In this document: positions 1 through 6,043 of the stretch, piece after piece
How the letters are laid out: each line of letters begins with the position of its first letter
How positions within the stretch are numbered: position 1 is the first letter of the stretch
From: JAVBQG01 sp031549185
GTDB taxonomy: Bacteria; Synergistota; Synergistia; Synergistales; Synergistaceae
Direction of reading: 5' to 3'
Assembly (NCBI GenBank): GCA_031549185.1
Contig: JAVBQG010000008.1
Location: 1-10,233, forward strand
DNA: 10,233 nt
Notes under the pieces: generated by a model
Told to the model about the DNA's origin: nothing
The model's database searches: none
What the model saw: the letters and a program-made list of their open reading frames with translations, nothing else
Translations under genes and position numbers: made by a program

Positions 1-1223
1 TCGGCCACGCTCGTTTGCGGGTTCTGGTGGATGATGTTGACCAGCTCGATGAAATCGCGGATGATCTCGCGCGGGGTGATGTGCGTATCCGCGCCCACCC
101 GGTTGTATTCCACGGTGAGGAAATACAAAAGATCCTCATGCGCAAGCGTCGGCGCATAGCCAAAGAGCTGCGCGTGGATATCGCGCAGCTTTTCCACCAG
201 CACGTACATCTCCTCCTGGGTCAGCATCTGAAGCCGAATGATCGGGGCGGATAAATCCTTCAAATCATCGGTGGCGAAATGTCCCTCGGCCAGGCGCGAG
301 CGCAGCGCCTCGTAGCTGAACACACCCCTGTATTTATCCTCAATGCACTGGGGCGTGCCGCCCATCAAAAAGCCGATATGGCTGGCCTTGCCCTGCAGCA
401 CATCGTTATAGATCGTCAAAATCTTCTCATAATTGTTCTGCCGTGTGATGGAGTTGGGGATTTTGAAGATATTTACCAGCTCATCGATCAGCACCAGCAG
501 CCCCTTGTACCCCGCGCCGACCAGGAAGACAGCGATGATCTTGAGGAAATCATACCAGGTCTCATCGTTGACAATAAAGTTGATGTCCAGGTCCGCTTTT
601 GCTTCCCTACGGGAGGCATACTCACCCCGGAACCATTTGAGCACATTGCTCTTCATGGCCGGATCGTCATCCCGGTACGCCCGCCAATAGGTTACGATGG
701 CCTTGGCAAACTCAAAGCCGTTGACCATCCCCTCCAGCGACCCGGCCACCTGATAGATCTGCTTTTGCACCAGGTCGTCGAACGCTTCCCCTTCCACATC
801 CGCCTGGGCTTTCACCGAAGCCTGGATGCCGGAAATCCACCTTTCCAACACCAGCGGGAGGGCGCCCCCATCCGGCTTGGACTTGGTGGAGAGGTTCTGG
901 ATGAGCTCCTTATACGTGGCCAAGCCCTGCCCCTTGGTGCCGGCAAAACGGCGCTCGGGCGATAGATCCGCATCCACCACGGCAAAGCCCCTGGCGGTGG
1001 CGTAATTGCGGATCGTCTGCAAAAGAAAGCTCTTCCCGCTGCCGTATTTGCCCACAATAAAGCGGAACGACGCGCCGCCGTCCGCGATGATCTCCACGTC
1101 ACGCAGAAGGGCGTCGATCTCCGTCTCGCGGCCGACCGTGATGTACGGCAGGCCGATCCTCGGCACCACGCCCCCTCGCAGGGAGTTTATGACCACCGTC
1201 GCGATTCGCCTTGGTATCTTCAT
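1..1223 (-). CDS. BrxD-like P-loop ATP-binding protein (BREX_ATP-bd / DUF2791 family), C-terminus cut by window edge
   Basis: This gene encodes a cytoplasmic P-loop NTPase of the family that includes BrxD of BREX phage-defence systems. The window holds 407 residues and the C-terminus lies left of position 1. A Walker A motif GKYGSGKS is at residues 58-65 and a Walker B-like LLVLIDE at 242-248. A family-typical block with VVDADLSPE and GTKGQGLATY lies at 82-104, and a GGTP segment that may act as a sensor is at 288-291. The ATG overlaps the stop codon of the upstream TerB gene as ATGA, so translation is probably coupled. There is no separate promoter, so it should be co-transcribed from the TerB promoter. 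Known: BrxD is an ATPase partner in type 2 BREX. Inferred: this ATPase works with the TerB protein and possibly a helicase beyond the left edge. No pglZ, pglX or brxC gene is in view, so calling this BREX would be premature. Family assignment is firm; role is not. Confidence 0.9.
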   Translation of the reverse strand, partial: MKIPRRIATVVINSLRGGVVPRIGLPYITVGRETEIDALLRDVEIIADGGASFRFIVGKYGSGKSFLLQTIRNYATARGFAVVDADLSPERRFAGTKGQGLATYKELIQNLSTKSKPDGGALPLVLERWISGIQASVKAQADVEGEAFDDLVQKQIYQVAGSLEGMVNGFEFAKAIVTYWRAYRDDDPAMKSNVLKWFRGEYASRREAKADLDINFIVNDETWYDFLKIIAVFLVGAGYKGLLVLIDELVNIFKIPNSITRQNNYEKILTIYNDVLQGKASHIGFLMGGTPQCIEDKYRGVFSYEALRSRLAEGHFATDDLKDLSAPIIRLQMLTQEEMYVLVEKLRDIHAQLFGYAPTLAHEDLLYFLTVEYNRVGADTHITPREIIRDFIELVNIIHQNPQTSVA

Positions 1224-2674
1224 GTTCCGATGATTCCCCTCAATTCGTCCATGTAATCTTCGACCGGGGCCGGTTTCTCGCCGTCGTAGGCGAGTACCGT
1301 ATCGCCGAACCGCTCGAAGAGCTTTTCGTTGATCGCGTCGACCAGCAGCGAGGTCGTCAGGCCCTGCGAGCGGACGAGGTCGTCGTACGGTTCGCCGCGC
1401 AGCAGGCAACGCAGGAAACGGCACTCCGCGTCGCTCAGGCCCGCCTCGTTCTCCCCGCCGGTTTTTTCGTCCGTCTCGTCCGAAATTTCCGGGATGTCCA
1501 TCTCCGCCGTGCCCTCGACGACCAGCCTGCTCTGCGTCTGAAGCGCGGCCTCCCTGATGCTCTGGAGCGCCGAGACGTCGATCTCGATGCGGGGCTGGGC
1601 CGCGATTCTCTTCGCCTCCTGGTTCCGCTCGATCTCTCGCTCGATTATAGCCTGATATGCCCTCGTCGTCTTATCCGCTTTCAGGGTCGACTTGAAGCCG
1701 TACTTCCGGCGCATGAGGTAGTCGATCGACTTCAGCAGCGCCCCGATTCTCTGTATCTTGCCCTTGTAGCAGAAGAAGCGCTCGCTGCTCCAGCTCCCGT
1801 CCCGGCATCGATAGAGGTAGAGGTCGCTGATCTCGTAGACGAAGTCCTCCCGCTTTATGCGATCATAGAAGACGGCGGAGCGGAACATGGTGTAGGCGTT
1901 GGTATAGATCTTGCCGAAGAATTTCTCGCGGTCCGAACCGCCGTGATTTTCCCCGTAGTCGTCGGAGAGGGCGGCGAAGACGCGGCAGGCGACATCCCTG
2001 ACGTCGTCGGGGTGTCGTTTGAAGAAGCGGGAGCTCTCGATTTTGTATGAGGAGAGGGCGCAGAGGGCAGCAAAGACTTCGTTTGTCTCGTGCGAGCGAT
2101 GGTTCAGCAGGGTCAGCACGGTTTCGTCGAAGTCCGCGTCCGCACGGTCCCCGAACAGAGACTTGTCGAGGTCGTAGTACACGACGTAATCCCGCATCCA
2201 GACCTTGAGATAGCGCTCGATCCGGTCGTCGAGCGCGCCGTACGCCGCCCGAAAGTTTTCGAGCGCCCGGAAACTCTCCTCCGGCGAGCGCGTGCCGATC
2301 CCGTTCAGCAGTTCATAAATATAGATGAAGGCGAAGGAGAGCGAGGTCTTTTCGATCGTCCCGCGCCGTACTTTCGTTCGCCACGAGAAGTAGCCGCGCA
2401 GCTGAACGTCGGTCATCGACTGATAGGTGGGGAAGTAGCGGACGAACTCCCCCCGGTAGTCGAAGTCGTCCTCGAAGTTCTCCATGAACTTCGCCTGTTC
2501 GTAGAAGAGCTTCGCGTCTGGCTCGCGGTGGAGACTGCTGCGGTACGCGATCTTCCGCATCTCGCGGTACTTCGGCGGGACGAGGTTCGCCACCTGCGCC
2601 GCGTTCCTCGGTATGGGCTCGTCGCGGTACACTCTGGTCAATATCGTCTTGATCATGTTCTGCATATCGGCCAT
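1220..2674 (-). CDS. TerB-N / TerB-C domain protein
   Basis: This is a 484-residue soluble protein with no signal peptide or membrane segment. The TerB-N domain begins around residue 55 and shows its hallmark run FPTYQSMTDVQLRGYFSWRT at 81-100, then KVRRG and YIYELLNGIG up to 127. It probably extends to about residue 300. An Arg/Glu-rich, probably helical linker follows at about 335-380. The C-terminal part, about 412-484, is acidic and matches TerB-C, beginning LSDAECRFLRCLL. Known: these domains flank TerB modules in stress-response and predicted defence neighbourhoods, and often sit beside P-loop ATPases and helicases. No biochemical activity is established. I chose the ATG at 2674 because GGTGA lies 4 bases upstream. 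The in-frame ATG at 2713 lacks a Shine-Dalgarno sequence and would have a leader of only about 9 bases. The longer frame upstream runs into the palindromic repeat and is not protein-like. The stop overlaps the ATPase start by 4 bases. Confidence 0.9.
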   Translation of the reverse strand: MADMQNMIKTILTRVYRDEPIPRNAAQVANLVPPKYREMRKIAYRSSLHREPDAKLFYEQAKFMENFEDDFDYRGEFVRYFPTYQSMTDVQLRGYFSWRTKVRRGTIEKTSLSFAFIYIYELLNGIGTRSPEESFRALENFRAAYGALDDRIERYLKVWMRDYVVYYDLDKSLFGDRADADFDETVLTLLNHRSHETNEVFAALCALSSYKIESSRFFKRHPDDVRDVACRVFAALSDDYGENHGGSDREKFFGKIYTNAYTMFRSAVFYDRIKREDFVYEISDLYLYRCRDGSWSSERFFCYKGKIQRIGALLKSIDYLMRRKYGFKSTLKADKTTRAYQAIIEREIERNQEAKRIAAQPRIEIDVSALQSIREAALQTQSRLVVEGTAEMDIPEISDETDEKTGGENEAGLSDAECRFLRCLLRGEPYDDLVRSQGLTTSLLVDAINEKLFERFGDTVLAYDGEKPAPVEDYMDELRGIIGT

Positions 2675-2728
2675 ATTTTCACCGTCTTCCGAGCCCTTGC
2701 GTGGATTATTCATTACTGACAGTTGTCT

Positions 2729-2757
2729 ATGATACGCCAGTGTTCCTTTCCGTTCAA
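2729..2757 (-). promoter_or_regulatory. Probable sigma70 promoter of the TerB-ATPase operon
   Basis: On the minus strand, TTGAAC (2752-2757) and TATCAT (2729-2734) are separated by 17 bases. The expected transcription start near 2722 gives a leader of about 48 bases to the chosen TerB start. The -35 box begins only 5 bases from the edge of the palindromic repeat at 2763, so that repeat forms the immediate upstream DNA. Called from box match and position only. Confidence 0.6.
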
Positions 2758-2762
2758 GATCG

Positions 2763-2917
2763 AAACCCGACCTCTCCCCCGACCCCCTCCCCCGAAGCGG
2801 GGAGGGGGAGAAGGGCAGGGGCAAAAGCAAAGGGATTTTGCTTTGCTGTTTTCGTGTTGCTCCCCTCCCTCTCCGCTTTGGGAGAGGGAGGGGCCGGGGG
2901 TGGGTGAGGTCGGGTTT
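2763..2917. repeat. Palindromic interspersed repeat, copy 1 (155 bp, perfect 12-bp terminal inverted repeats)
   Basis: The ends aaacccgacctc (2763-2774) and gaggtcgggttt (2906-2917) are perfect inverted repeats. Inside are three hairpins. The first pairs the C-rich run near 2783-2793 with the G-rich run at 2798-2808. The second is AT-rich, built on aagcaaa and tttgctt around 2825-2842. The third is ctccctctcc paired with ggagagggag (about 2865-2890). Several G runs (2798-2821 and 2880-2904) also fit quadruplex patterns. No convincing target-site duplication flanks it and it encodes nothing. A second, highly similar copy in the same orientation is at 4719-4867. It resembles a REP/MITE-like non-autonomous element; its mobilising enzyme is not in the window. 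It may help terminate or insulate neighbouring transcripts. Confidence 0.9.
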
Positions 2918-2942
2918 GAGGCGCCTGTTCTGCCGGACAAAC

Positions 2943-2978
2943 GCCAGCGGCCCCTCCGTTGCCGGAGGGGCCGCTGGC
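2943..2978 (-). terminator. Strong hairpin terminator after the beta-helix gene
   Basis: A perfect 16-bp stem (2943-2958 with 2963-2978) closes a TTGC loop. On the minus strand it lies 15 bases beyond the stop codon of the beta-helix gene and is followed by GTTTG, a short T tract. The stem is very stable, but the weak T run makes efficient intrinsic termination likely rather than certain. Confidence 0.75.
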
Positions 2979-2992
2979 TGGTGAGTGGGACT

Positions 2993-4420
2993 CTATCCTT
3001 TCCTGCGTTTCGTCGAGGCGAAGGTCGCCCCCAGCAGACCGAGCAATGCAGCCTGGCCAAGGCCGCTTGCACACCCGCCGCTTCCGCCACTGCCGCCGGA
3101 GGATGGCGTCGTAGAGTCCGCGTCCGGGTGGCCTACCGGCAGGTCCGTCCTGGTCGTGTCGATTCTGTCGCTCGTCGCCTTCGTGAAGTTCTTCGGGTTG
3201 ATCAGTGCCCCGACCGTATTGCCTCCGCCGCTTGCGATGCTCCCGTCGTAGCGCGCGACCCACGGGCCCAGCGATACGTCGGGCGACTTGTCGTCGTTCG
3301 GCGACCAGTGGATGTAGATGTCGTCCTTCGCGTCGCCCGAGACGACGTTGCCTTTGACCGTACTCTTGGAGAGGGTTACGCTCCCCGCCGGCTTCATCGT
3401 GTCGGTCGGGTACGAGCCGTCGTGGCAGAGCAGGCCGCCGCCGTAGGTGCCGGTTGCCCTGTTGCCCGAAATCGTGCAGTTCTCCAGCGTCACGTTCGTC
3501 TGGACGTCGACGATTACGCCGGCGCCCTTGTCGGCCTGGTTGTCCGAGATCGTGCAGTTCGTCATGCGGGCATTGGCGTAGTAGAAGAGGATGCCGCCGC
3601 CGTTGCCGGGGCTGCGCAAGGTTTTGTTGCCCGTGATGATGCAGTTCTCGAAGACGTTGAGCTTCTCGTTCTCGCTGTTGATGTAGAGGCCGGCGCCGCG
3701 CCCGCCGCTGTTGCCGGAGATTGTGCAATTCTTCATGACGACGTTGCCGCCCCAGTCCCCGCCGCGCTTCGGCGACTGATAGCCGGGGTCGACGTAGAGC
3801 CCGCCGCCGCGCGACCCGCCGACGTTGTCGGTGATCCTGCAGCTCTCGAGCGTCGCGTTGCCCTTGAGGTAGATGCCCGCCGCGCGGTCCGCGCCGAGGT
3901 TGTTCGAGATCGTGCAGTCCGTGAAGGCGACGACCGCCTTCGAGTCGATGAAGATCGAGCCGCCGTCCGCCGTGTGGGTCCCGCTCACGGTGCCGTTCTT
4001 GGTGACGACGCAGTTCGTGAAACTGACCCGATTGCCCTCGGCGACGAAGATCGCCGATCCGCTGGCGATGTTGCCGCCCTGCGTGACGGTGAGGTTCTTG
4101 ATCGAGAGCGCCGTGCTGCCTGTGGCGCCGTCGACCAGGAGGACGCGCGTGCTGCCGGCGCCGCTGACGGTGTGTCCGTCGCCGTCGATCGTGATCGCCT
4201 TCGAGATCTGCACGCCGTCGTTGCTGACGACCGCGAGGTCCGCGGGTACGAAGGCAAAGTCGTCCGCCAGCACCAGCGTCTCGCCGGGGGCCTTGGCGTC
4301 GATCAGGGCCTGCAGCTCCGTCAGCGTCCCCGCCGCGAAAGCGGGGCAGACGCTTCCAAACGCAAGCACAAAGTATAGGATAAGAGCGCACAACACATTT
4401 TTCCCATTTCTCGAATGCAT
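2993..4420 (-). CDS. Secreted right-handed parallel beta-helix protein with Synergist-CTERM-like sorting tail
   Basis: This is a 475-residue exported protein. A signal peptide spans residues 1 to about 29, with hydrophobic core LCALILYFVLAF and likely cleavage after AFA. Residues 75-370 are repeated beta-helix rungs of the form N-C-T-I-S-x-N followed by a Gly-rich GAGLYI/GGGILF turn. Clear copies are near 168, 231, 259, 288 and 314. This is the Pel/Pmp-like solenoid fold used by polysaccharide-active enzymes and surface adhesins. I see no clear catalytic pattern, so enzyme versus adhesin is open. The C-terminus has a Gly/Ser linker (440-449), Cys450, a hydrophobic stretch (454-468) and KRRKG. 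That layout fits the Synergist-CTERM processing signal, implying cell-surface anchoring. GGAGGAG lies 6 bases upstream of the ATG (4427-4433), an unusually strong ribosome site. It is a single-gene transcript with its own promoter, dyad operators and terminator. No substrate can be assigned. Confidence 0.85.
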   Translation of the reverse strand: MHSRNGKNVLCALILYFVLAFGSVCPAFAAGTLTELQALIDAKAPGETLVLADDFAFVPADLAVVSNDGVQISKAITIDGDGHTVSGAGSTRVLLVDGATGSTALSIKNLTVTQGGNIASGSAIFVAEGNRVSFTNCVVTKNGTVSGTHTADGGSIFIDSKAVVAFTDCTISNNLGADRAAGIYLKGNATLESCRITDNVGGSRGGGLYVDPGYQSPKRGGDWGGNVVMKNCTISGNSGGRGAGLYINSENEKLNVFENCIITGNKTLRSPGNGGGILFYYANARMTNCTISDNQADKGAGVIVDVQTNVTLENCTISGNRATGTYGGGLLCHDGSYPTDTMKPAGSVTLSKSTVKGNVVSGDAKDDIYIHWSPNDDKSPDVSLGPWVARYDGSIASGGGNTVGALINPKNFTKATSDRIDTTRTDLPVGHPDADSTTPSSGGSGGSGGCASGLGQAALLGLLGATFASTKRRKG

Positions 4421-4458
4421 GGGTATCTCCTCCCGTCATATCGGCGCTGGATAGCAAG

Positions 4459-4486
4459 TGCAATTATGTTGCGCAACCATATTGCA
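4459..4486. promoter_or_regulatory. Tandem dyad operators of the beta-helix promoter
   Basis: Two dyads lie side by side immediately downstream of the -10 box in the direction of transcription. They are TGCAA-N5-TTGCG (4459-4473) and CGCAA-N5-TTGCA (4472-4486), overlapping by two bases with centres 13 bp apart. The same TGCAA-N5-TTGCA dyad sits in the same place at the P5C dehydrogenase promoter. The position, overlapping the end of the -10 box and the start of transcription, suggests repression. The regulator is unknown. Confidence 0.6.
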
Positions 4487-4514
4487 TTATATGCGGGCAA
4501 ATCGTTTTTGTCCA
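4486..4514 (-). promoter_or_regulatory. Probable sigma70 promoter of the beta-helix gene
   Basis: On the minus strand, TGGACA (4509-4514) and a perfect TATAAT (4486-4491) are 17 bases apart. Transcription should begin near 4479, inside the dyad operators, giving a leader of roughly 58 bases with a strong GGAGGAG ribosome site. Confidence 0.65.
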
Positions 4515-4594
4515 GAATCGAGGAGAATTCCGCGAAAAGTCTTCCTCTCGGCGCGGCGGGCTGGTGGCGCATATGCCTGGCCGTGCGCTCCGAG

Positions 4595-4696
4595 CCTGGG
4601 CTTCTGCGCGAGACGGTCGCGGCCATCCGCGCGATCGATCCGCGCGTCAAAGTCTCGGCGGCGGGCGGCGTGAACGCCGACAACGCCGCGGAGTAG
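4595..4696 (+). pseudogene. Short remnant resembling the C-terminal half of ModD (QPRTase-like)
   Basis: One plus-strand frame reads PGLLRETVAAIRAIDPR and then VKVSAAGGVNADNAAE before a TAG stop. The AAGGxNxxNAAxY pattern is characteristic of ModD, the molybdenum-associated relative of nicotinate-nucleotide pyrophosphorylase. In an intact protein this motif continues into a further 30-40 residues, which are absent. The upstream reading frame is not ModD-like and has no start with a ribosome site. The match therefore covers only about 34 residues, broken at both ends. It stops 22 bases before the second palindromic repeat, so a rearrangement around that repeat is a plausible cause of decay. 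Homology is judged by eye; a coincidental or different aldolase-type fragment is possible. Outside this remnant, the promoter and the repeat, I see no coding signal in 4421-4914. Confidence 0.45.
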
Positions 4697-4718
4697 GCTT
4701 CGATTGTAGCAACGCAGG

Positions 4719-4867
4719 AAACCCGACCTCTCCCCCCGGCCCCCTCCCCCGAAGCGGGGAGGGGGAGAAGAGCAGGGGCAAAGAATTTTGCTTTTGTGTT
4801 TTCGTTTTGCTCCCCTCCCTCTCCGTTTTGGGAGAGGGAGGGGCCGGGGGTGGGAGAGGTTGGATTT
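4719..4867. repeat. Palindromic interspersed repeat, copy 2 (149 bp)
   Basis: This is a second copy of the element at 2763-2917, in the same orientation. The left end aaacccgacctc is identical; the right end gaggttggattt has two changes from a perfect inverted repeat. The two GC-rich hairpins are conserved almost base for base, while the AT-rich central hairpin is shorter and diverged (gcaaa-gaat-tttgc around 4778-4790). Compensated stems with a variable centre suggest that structure rather than sequence is retained. It lies 47 bases beyond the cupin stop codon and may terminate that transcript, since I see no other terminator there. Confidence 0.9.
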
Positions 4868-4914
4868 GTGGCGTTCGCCGCGGAGTGAATGAGCCGAGTG
4901 AGATAGAGAGAGGA

Positions 4915-5319
4915 TTACCCCTTCATCCAGGAGGCCTTGGATTCGCTGATCACACCGTCGTTTTCCGTGGCCTGGGTCAGGCTGCCGGCCTGCGCCTGTA
5001 TGCAGATATAAGCCAGGTCTTCGCCGTCGTCGGCCTTGATCGCCCGCTCGCCCGCCGGCGCGACGCGGACCAAGCTTCCTTCGCGGATGTCGAACTCGTC
5101 GGCGTCCACCATGAACTTGCCGCTGCCACTCACCACGATGTAGACCTCTTCGTTCAGCTTATGGCTGTGGACGAAGGGGGTAAATTTTCCCGCCGGTGTG
5201 TAGTTGAACGAAATCTCGCTGCCCGTGAGGCTCAATTCCTTCCCTGCCATCACGCGCCCCTTTTGGGCCAGATCCCCCTTGAACGTGCCGATGCTCATGA
5301 CGCTGTAGTTTTTCCCCAT
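4915..5319 (-). CDS. Small single-domain cupin protein
   Basis: This is a 134-residue cytoplasmic protein that is one cupin barrel. Cupin motif 1 is clear: H51, H53, E58 and G65 follow the HxH-x4-E-x6-G spacing. Motif 2 keeps its Gly (G81) and PxG (P88-G90), but where the third metal-binding His is expected the protein has Arg/Ala (92-93). Any metal site would therefore have two His and one Glu, or be incomplete. The substrate is unknown; proteins of this group are widespread in anaerobes and mostly uncharacterised. The ATG at 5319 is chosen because AGGGAGG (5328-5334) lies 8 bases upstream; the longer frame to 5376 starts inside the promoter and operator. It is divergent from the Rrf2 gene, so it is probably that regulator's target. 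Confidence 0.85.
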   Translation of the reverse strand: MGKNYSVMSIGTFKGDLAQKGRVMAGKELSLTGSEISFNYTPAGKFTPFVHSHKLNEEVYIVVSGSGKFMVDADEFDIREGSLVRVAPAGERAIKADDGEDLAYICIQAQAGSLTQATENDGVISESKASWMKG

Positions 5320-5343
5320 CAGAAAGGCCTCCCTAAAAATATT

Positions 5344-5368
5344 TGATGTAGATTTAATAGCTACATCA
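5344..5368. promoter_or_regulatory. Rrf2 operator candidate 1 (perfect dyad over the cupin -10)
   Basis: TGATGTAG and CTACATCA form a perfect 8-bp inverted repeat with a 9-base spacer. It overlaps the -10 box and start point of the cupin promoter, the classic place for a repressor. The GATGTA half-site resembles those of some Rrf2-family regulators such as NsrR, though the spacing differs. The adjacent Rrf2 protein is the obvious candidate binder; this is inference. Confidence 0.65.
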
Positions 5369-5392
5369 TAACGCATAAAAATGTACTGTCAA
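5365..5392 (-). promoter_or_regulatory. Strong sigma70 promoter of the cupin gene
   Basis: On the minus strand a perfect TTGACA (5387-5392) and TATGAT (5365-5370) are 16 bases apart. The expected start near 5358 gives a leader of about 40 bases. The two operator candidates cover its -10 and -35 regions, so regulation by occlusion is likely. Confidence 0.75.
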
Positions 5393-5402
5393 TACCTACA
5401 TC
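5380..5402. promoter_or_regulatory. Rrf2 operator candidate 2 (imperfect dyad over the cupin -35, abutting the rrf2 -35)
   Basis: AATGTAC and CTACATC are separated by the same 9-base spacer as operator 1. The right half is perfect and the left half matches GATGTAG at 5 of 7 positions. It covers the cupin -35 box and touches the rrf2 -35 box, so one protein bound here could affect both genes. Its centre is 35 bp from that of operator 1. Confidence 0.5.
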
Positions 5403-5431
5403 TTGAAACCGCAAAATGAAAATGGTAGACT
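5403..5431 (+). promoter_or_regulatory. Probable sigma70 promoter of the Rrf2 gene
   Basis: TTGAAA (5403-5408) and TAGACT (5426-5431) are 17 bases apart. Transcription would start near 5438, only about 12 bases before the ATG, just enough to include the AGGGGTGAG ribosome site. The -10 box is a moderate match. Confidence 0.5.
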
Positions 5432-5449
5432 GGTCTCAGGGGTGAGCAA

Positions 5450-5899
5450 ATGCGCATCAACATAAAGTGTTCGTCGGCGGTCCATATTCTGCTTATGATC
5501 GCTCTGTTGCCGGAGGCGTGCAAGGTGACGAGCGAGCTGCTGGCGTCCAGCGTGGGCAACAACCCCGTGGAAATTCGCAAGCTGCTGAGCGACCTGAAAA
5601 AGGCGGGAATTATCCGCGTCGCCCGCGGCCCCGGCGGGGCGGTGCTGGCAAAAGAACCTCGGGACATCTCGCTGCTGGACATCTACAACGCGGTCGACCC
5701 CAAATCCCTCGACGACCTGATCGGCGTGCACAGTCACCCGGCCCCGCAGTGCCTCTTCGGCCGGAATATAGGCGGTCTGCTGGCCGAGCCGTACGCGGAG
5801 ATCGGCGAGGCGGTGCGCCGCGAGATGGGCTCCATCACCTTGGAGCAGCTCTGCGACCGACTCAAGGAGATGGAGCCCGCTGTCTGTGAGCCCTGGTGA
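5450..5899 (+). CDS. Rrf2-family transcriptional regulator (YwnA-like subgroup)
   Basis: This 149-residue DNA-binding protein has an N-terminal winged helix-turn-helix: helices at about 8-20 and 26-36, the recognition region at 37-52 and the wing RGPGGA at 59-64. A LLDIY segment (75-79) and a dimerisation helix follow. The conserved HPAPQCLFGRNI stretch (96-107) is typical of the YwnA-like branch. Iron-sulfur Rrf2 proteins such as IscR and NsrR carry a cluster of three closely spaced Cys near residues 90-110. Here only Cys101 is in that region, with Cys7, 24, 135 and 146 scattered elsewhere, so an Fe-S cluster is unlikely and a thiol or ligand switch is more plausible. The ATG follows AGGGGTGAG at 5438-5446. 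It is divergent from the cupin gene with shared operators, so it probably represses that gene and perhaps itself. Confidence 0.9.
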   Translation: MRINIKCSSAVHILLMIALLPEACKVTSELLASSVGNNPVEIRKLLSDLKKAGIIRVARGPGGAVLAKEPRDISLLDIYNAVDPKSLDDLIGVHSHPAPQCLFGRNIGGLLAEPYAEIGEAVRREMGSITLEQLCDRLKEMEPAVCEPW

Positions 5900-5917
5900 A
5901 TATAAAATATTGAGATC

Positions 5918-5948
5918 AAGGGCCCGGCGAGCGATGCCGGGCCCTTTT
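5918..5948 (+). terminator. Intrinsic terminator of the Rrf2 gene
   Basis: An 11-bp perfect stem (5918-5928 with 5936-5946) and a 7-base loop end in TTTT, starting 18 bases after the rrf2 stop. The opposite strand ends in CTTGATC without a T run, so it is probably a weaker terminator for the converging P5C dehydrogenase gene. I see nothing else in 5949-6043. Confidence 0.85.
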
Positions 5949-6043
5949 CGTGGGAGTTGTGACGTGCTGCGTGGGAATTCGAAAGGGTATAAGCGGTGTC
6001 GTTCCTACGTTGCGTTGATTGCCCTGTGCCGCACTGCTCGAAT

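Noticed and set aside
1..1223. BREX type 2 locus
   Set aside because: The ATPase is BrxD-like, but none of the defining BREX genes is visible in the window, so the system name is not supported.
2675..2830. N-terminal extension of the TerB protein to 2830
   Set aside because: The extra residues come from the palindromic repeat and promoter; no ribosome site supports the distal start.
2755..2925. Target-site duplication around the repeat copies
   Set aside because: Flanks of neither copy match on the two sides, so recent transposition cannot be shown.
2723..4463. Long open frames on both strands over the beta-helix gene (551 codons plus, 569 codons minus)
   Set aside because: Both show Arg/Val/Ala- or Arg/Gly-rich nonsense and run through the repeat and terminator. 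The 475-residue frame has the signal peptide, rungs, tail and ribosome site.
2763..4867. CRISPR-like array
   Set aside because: Only two copies, about 150 bp each and nearly 2 kb apart, with internal palindromes; not an array.
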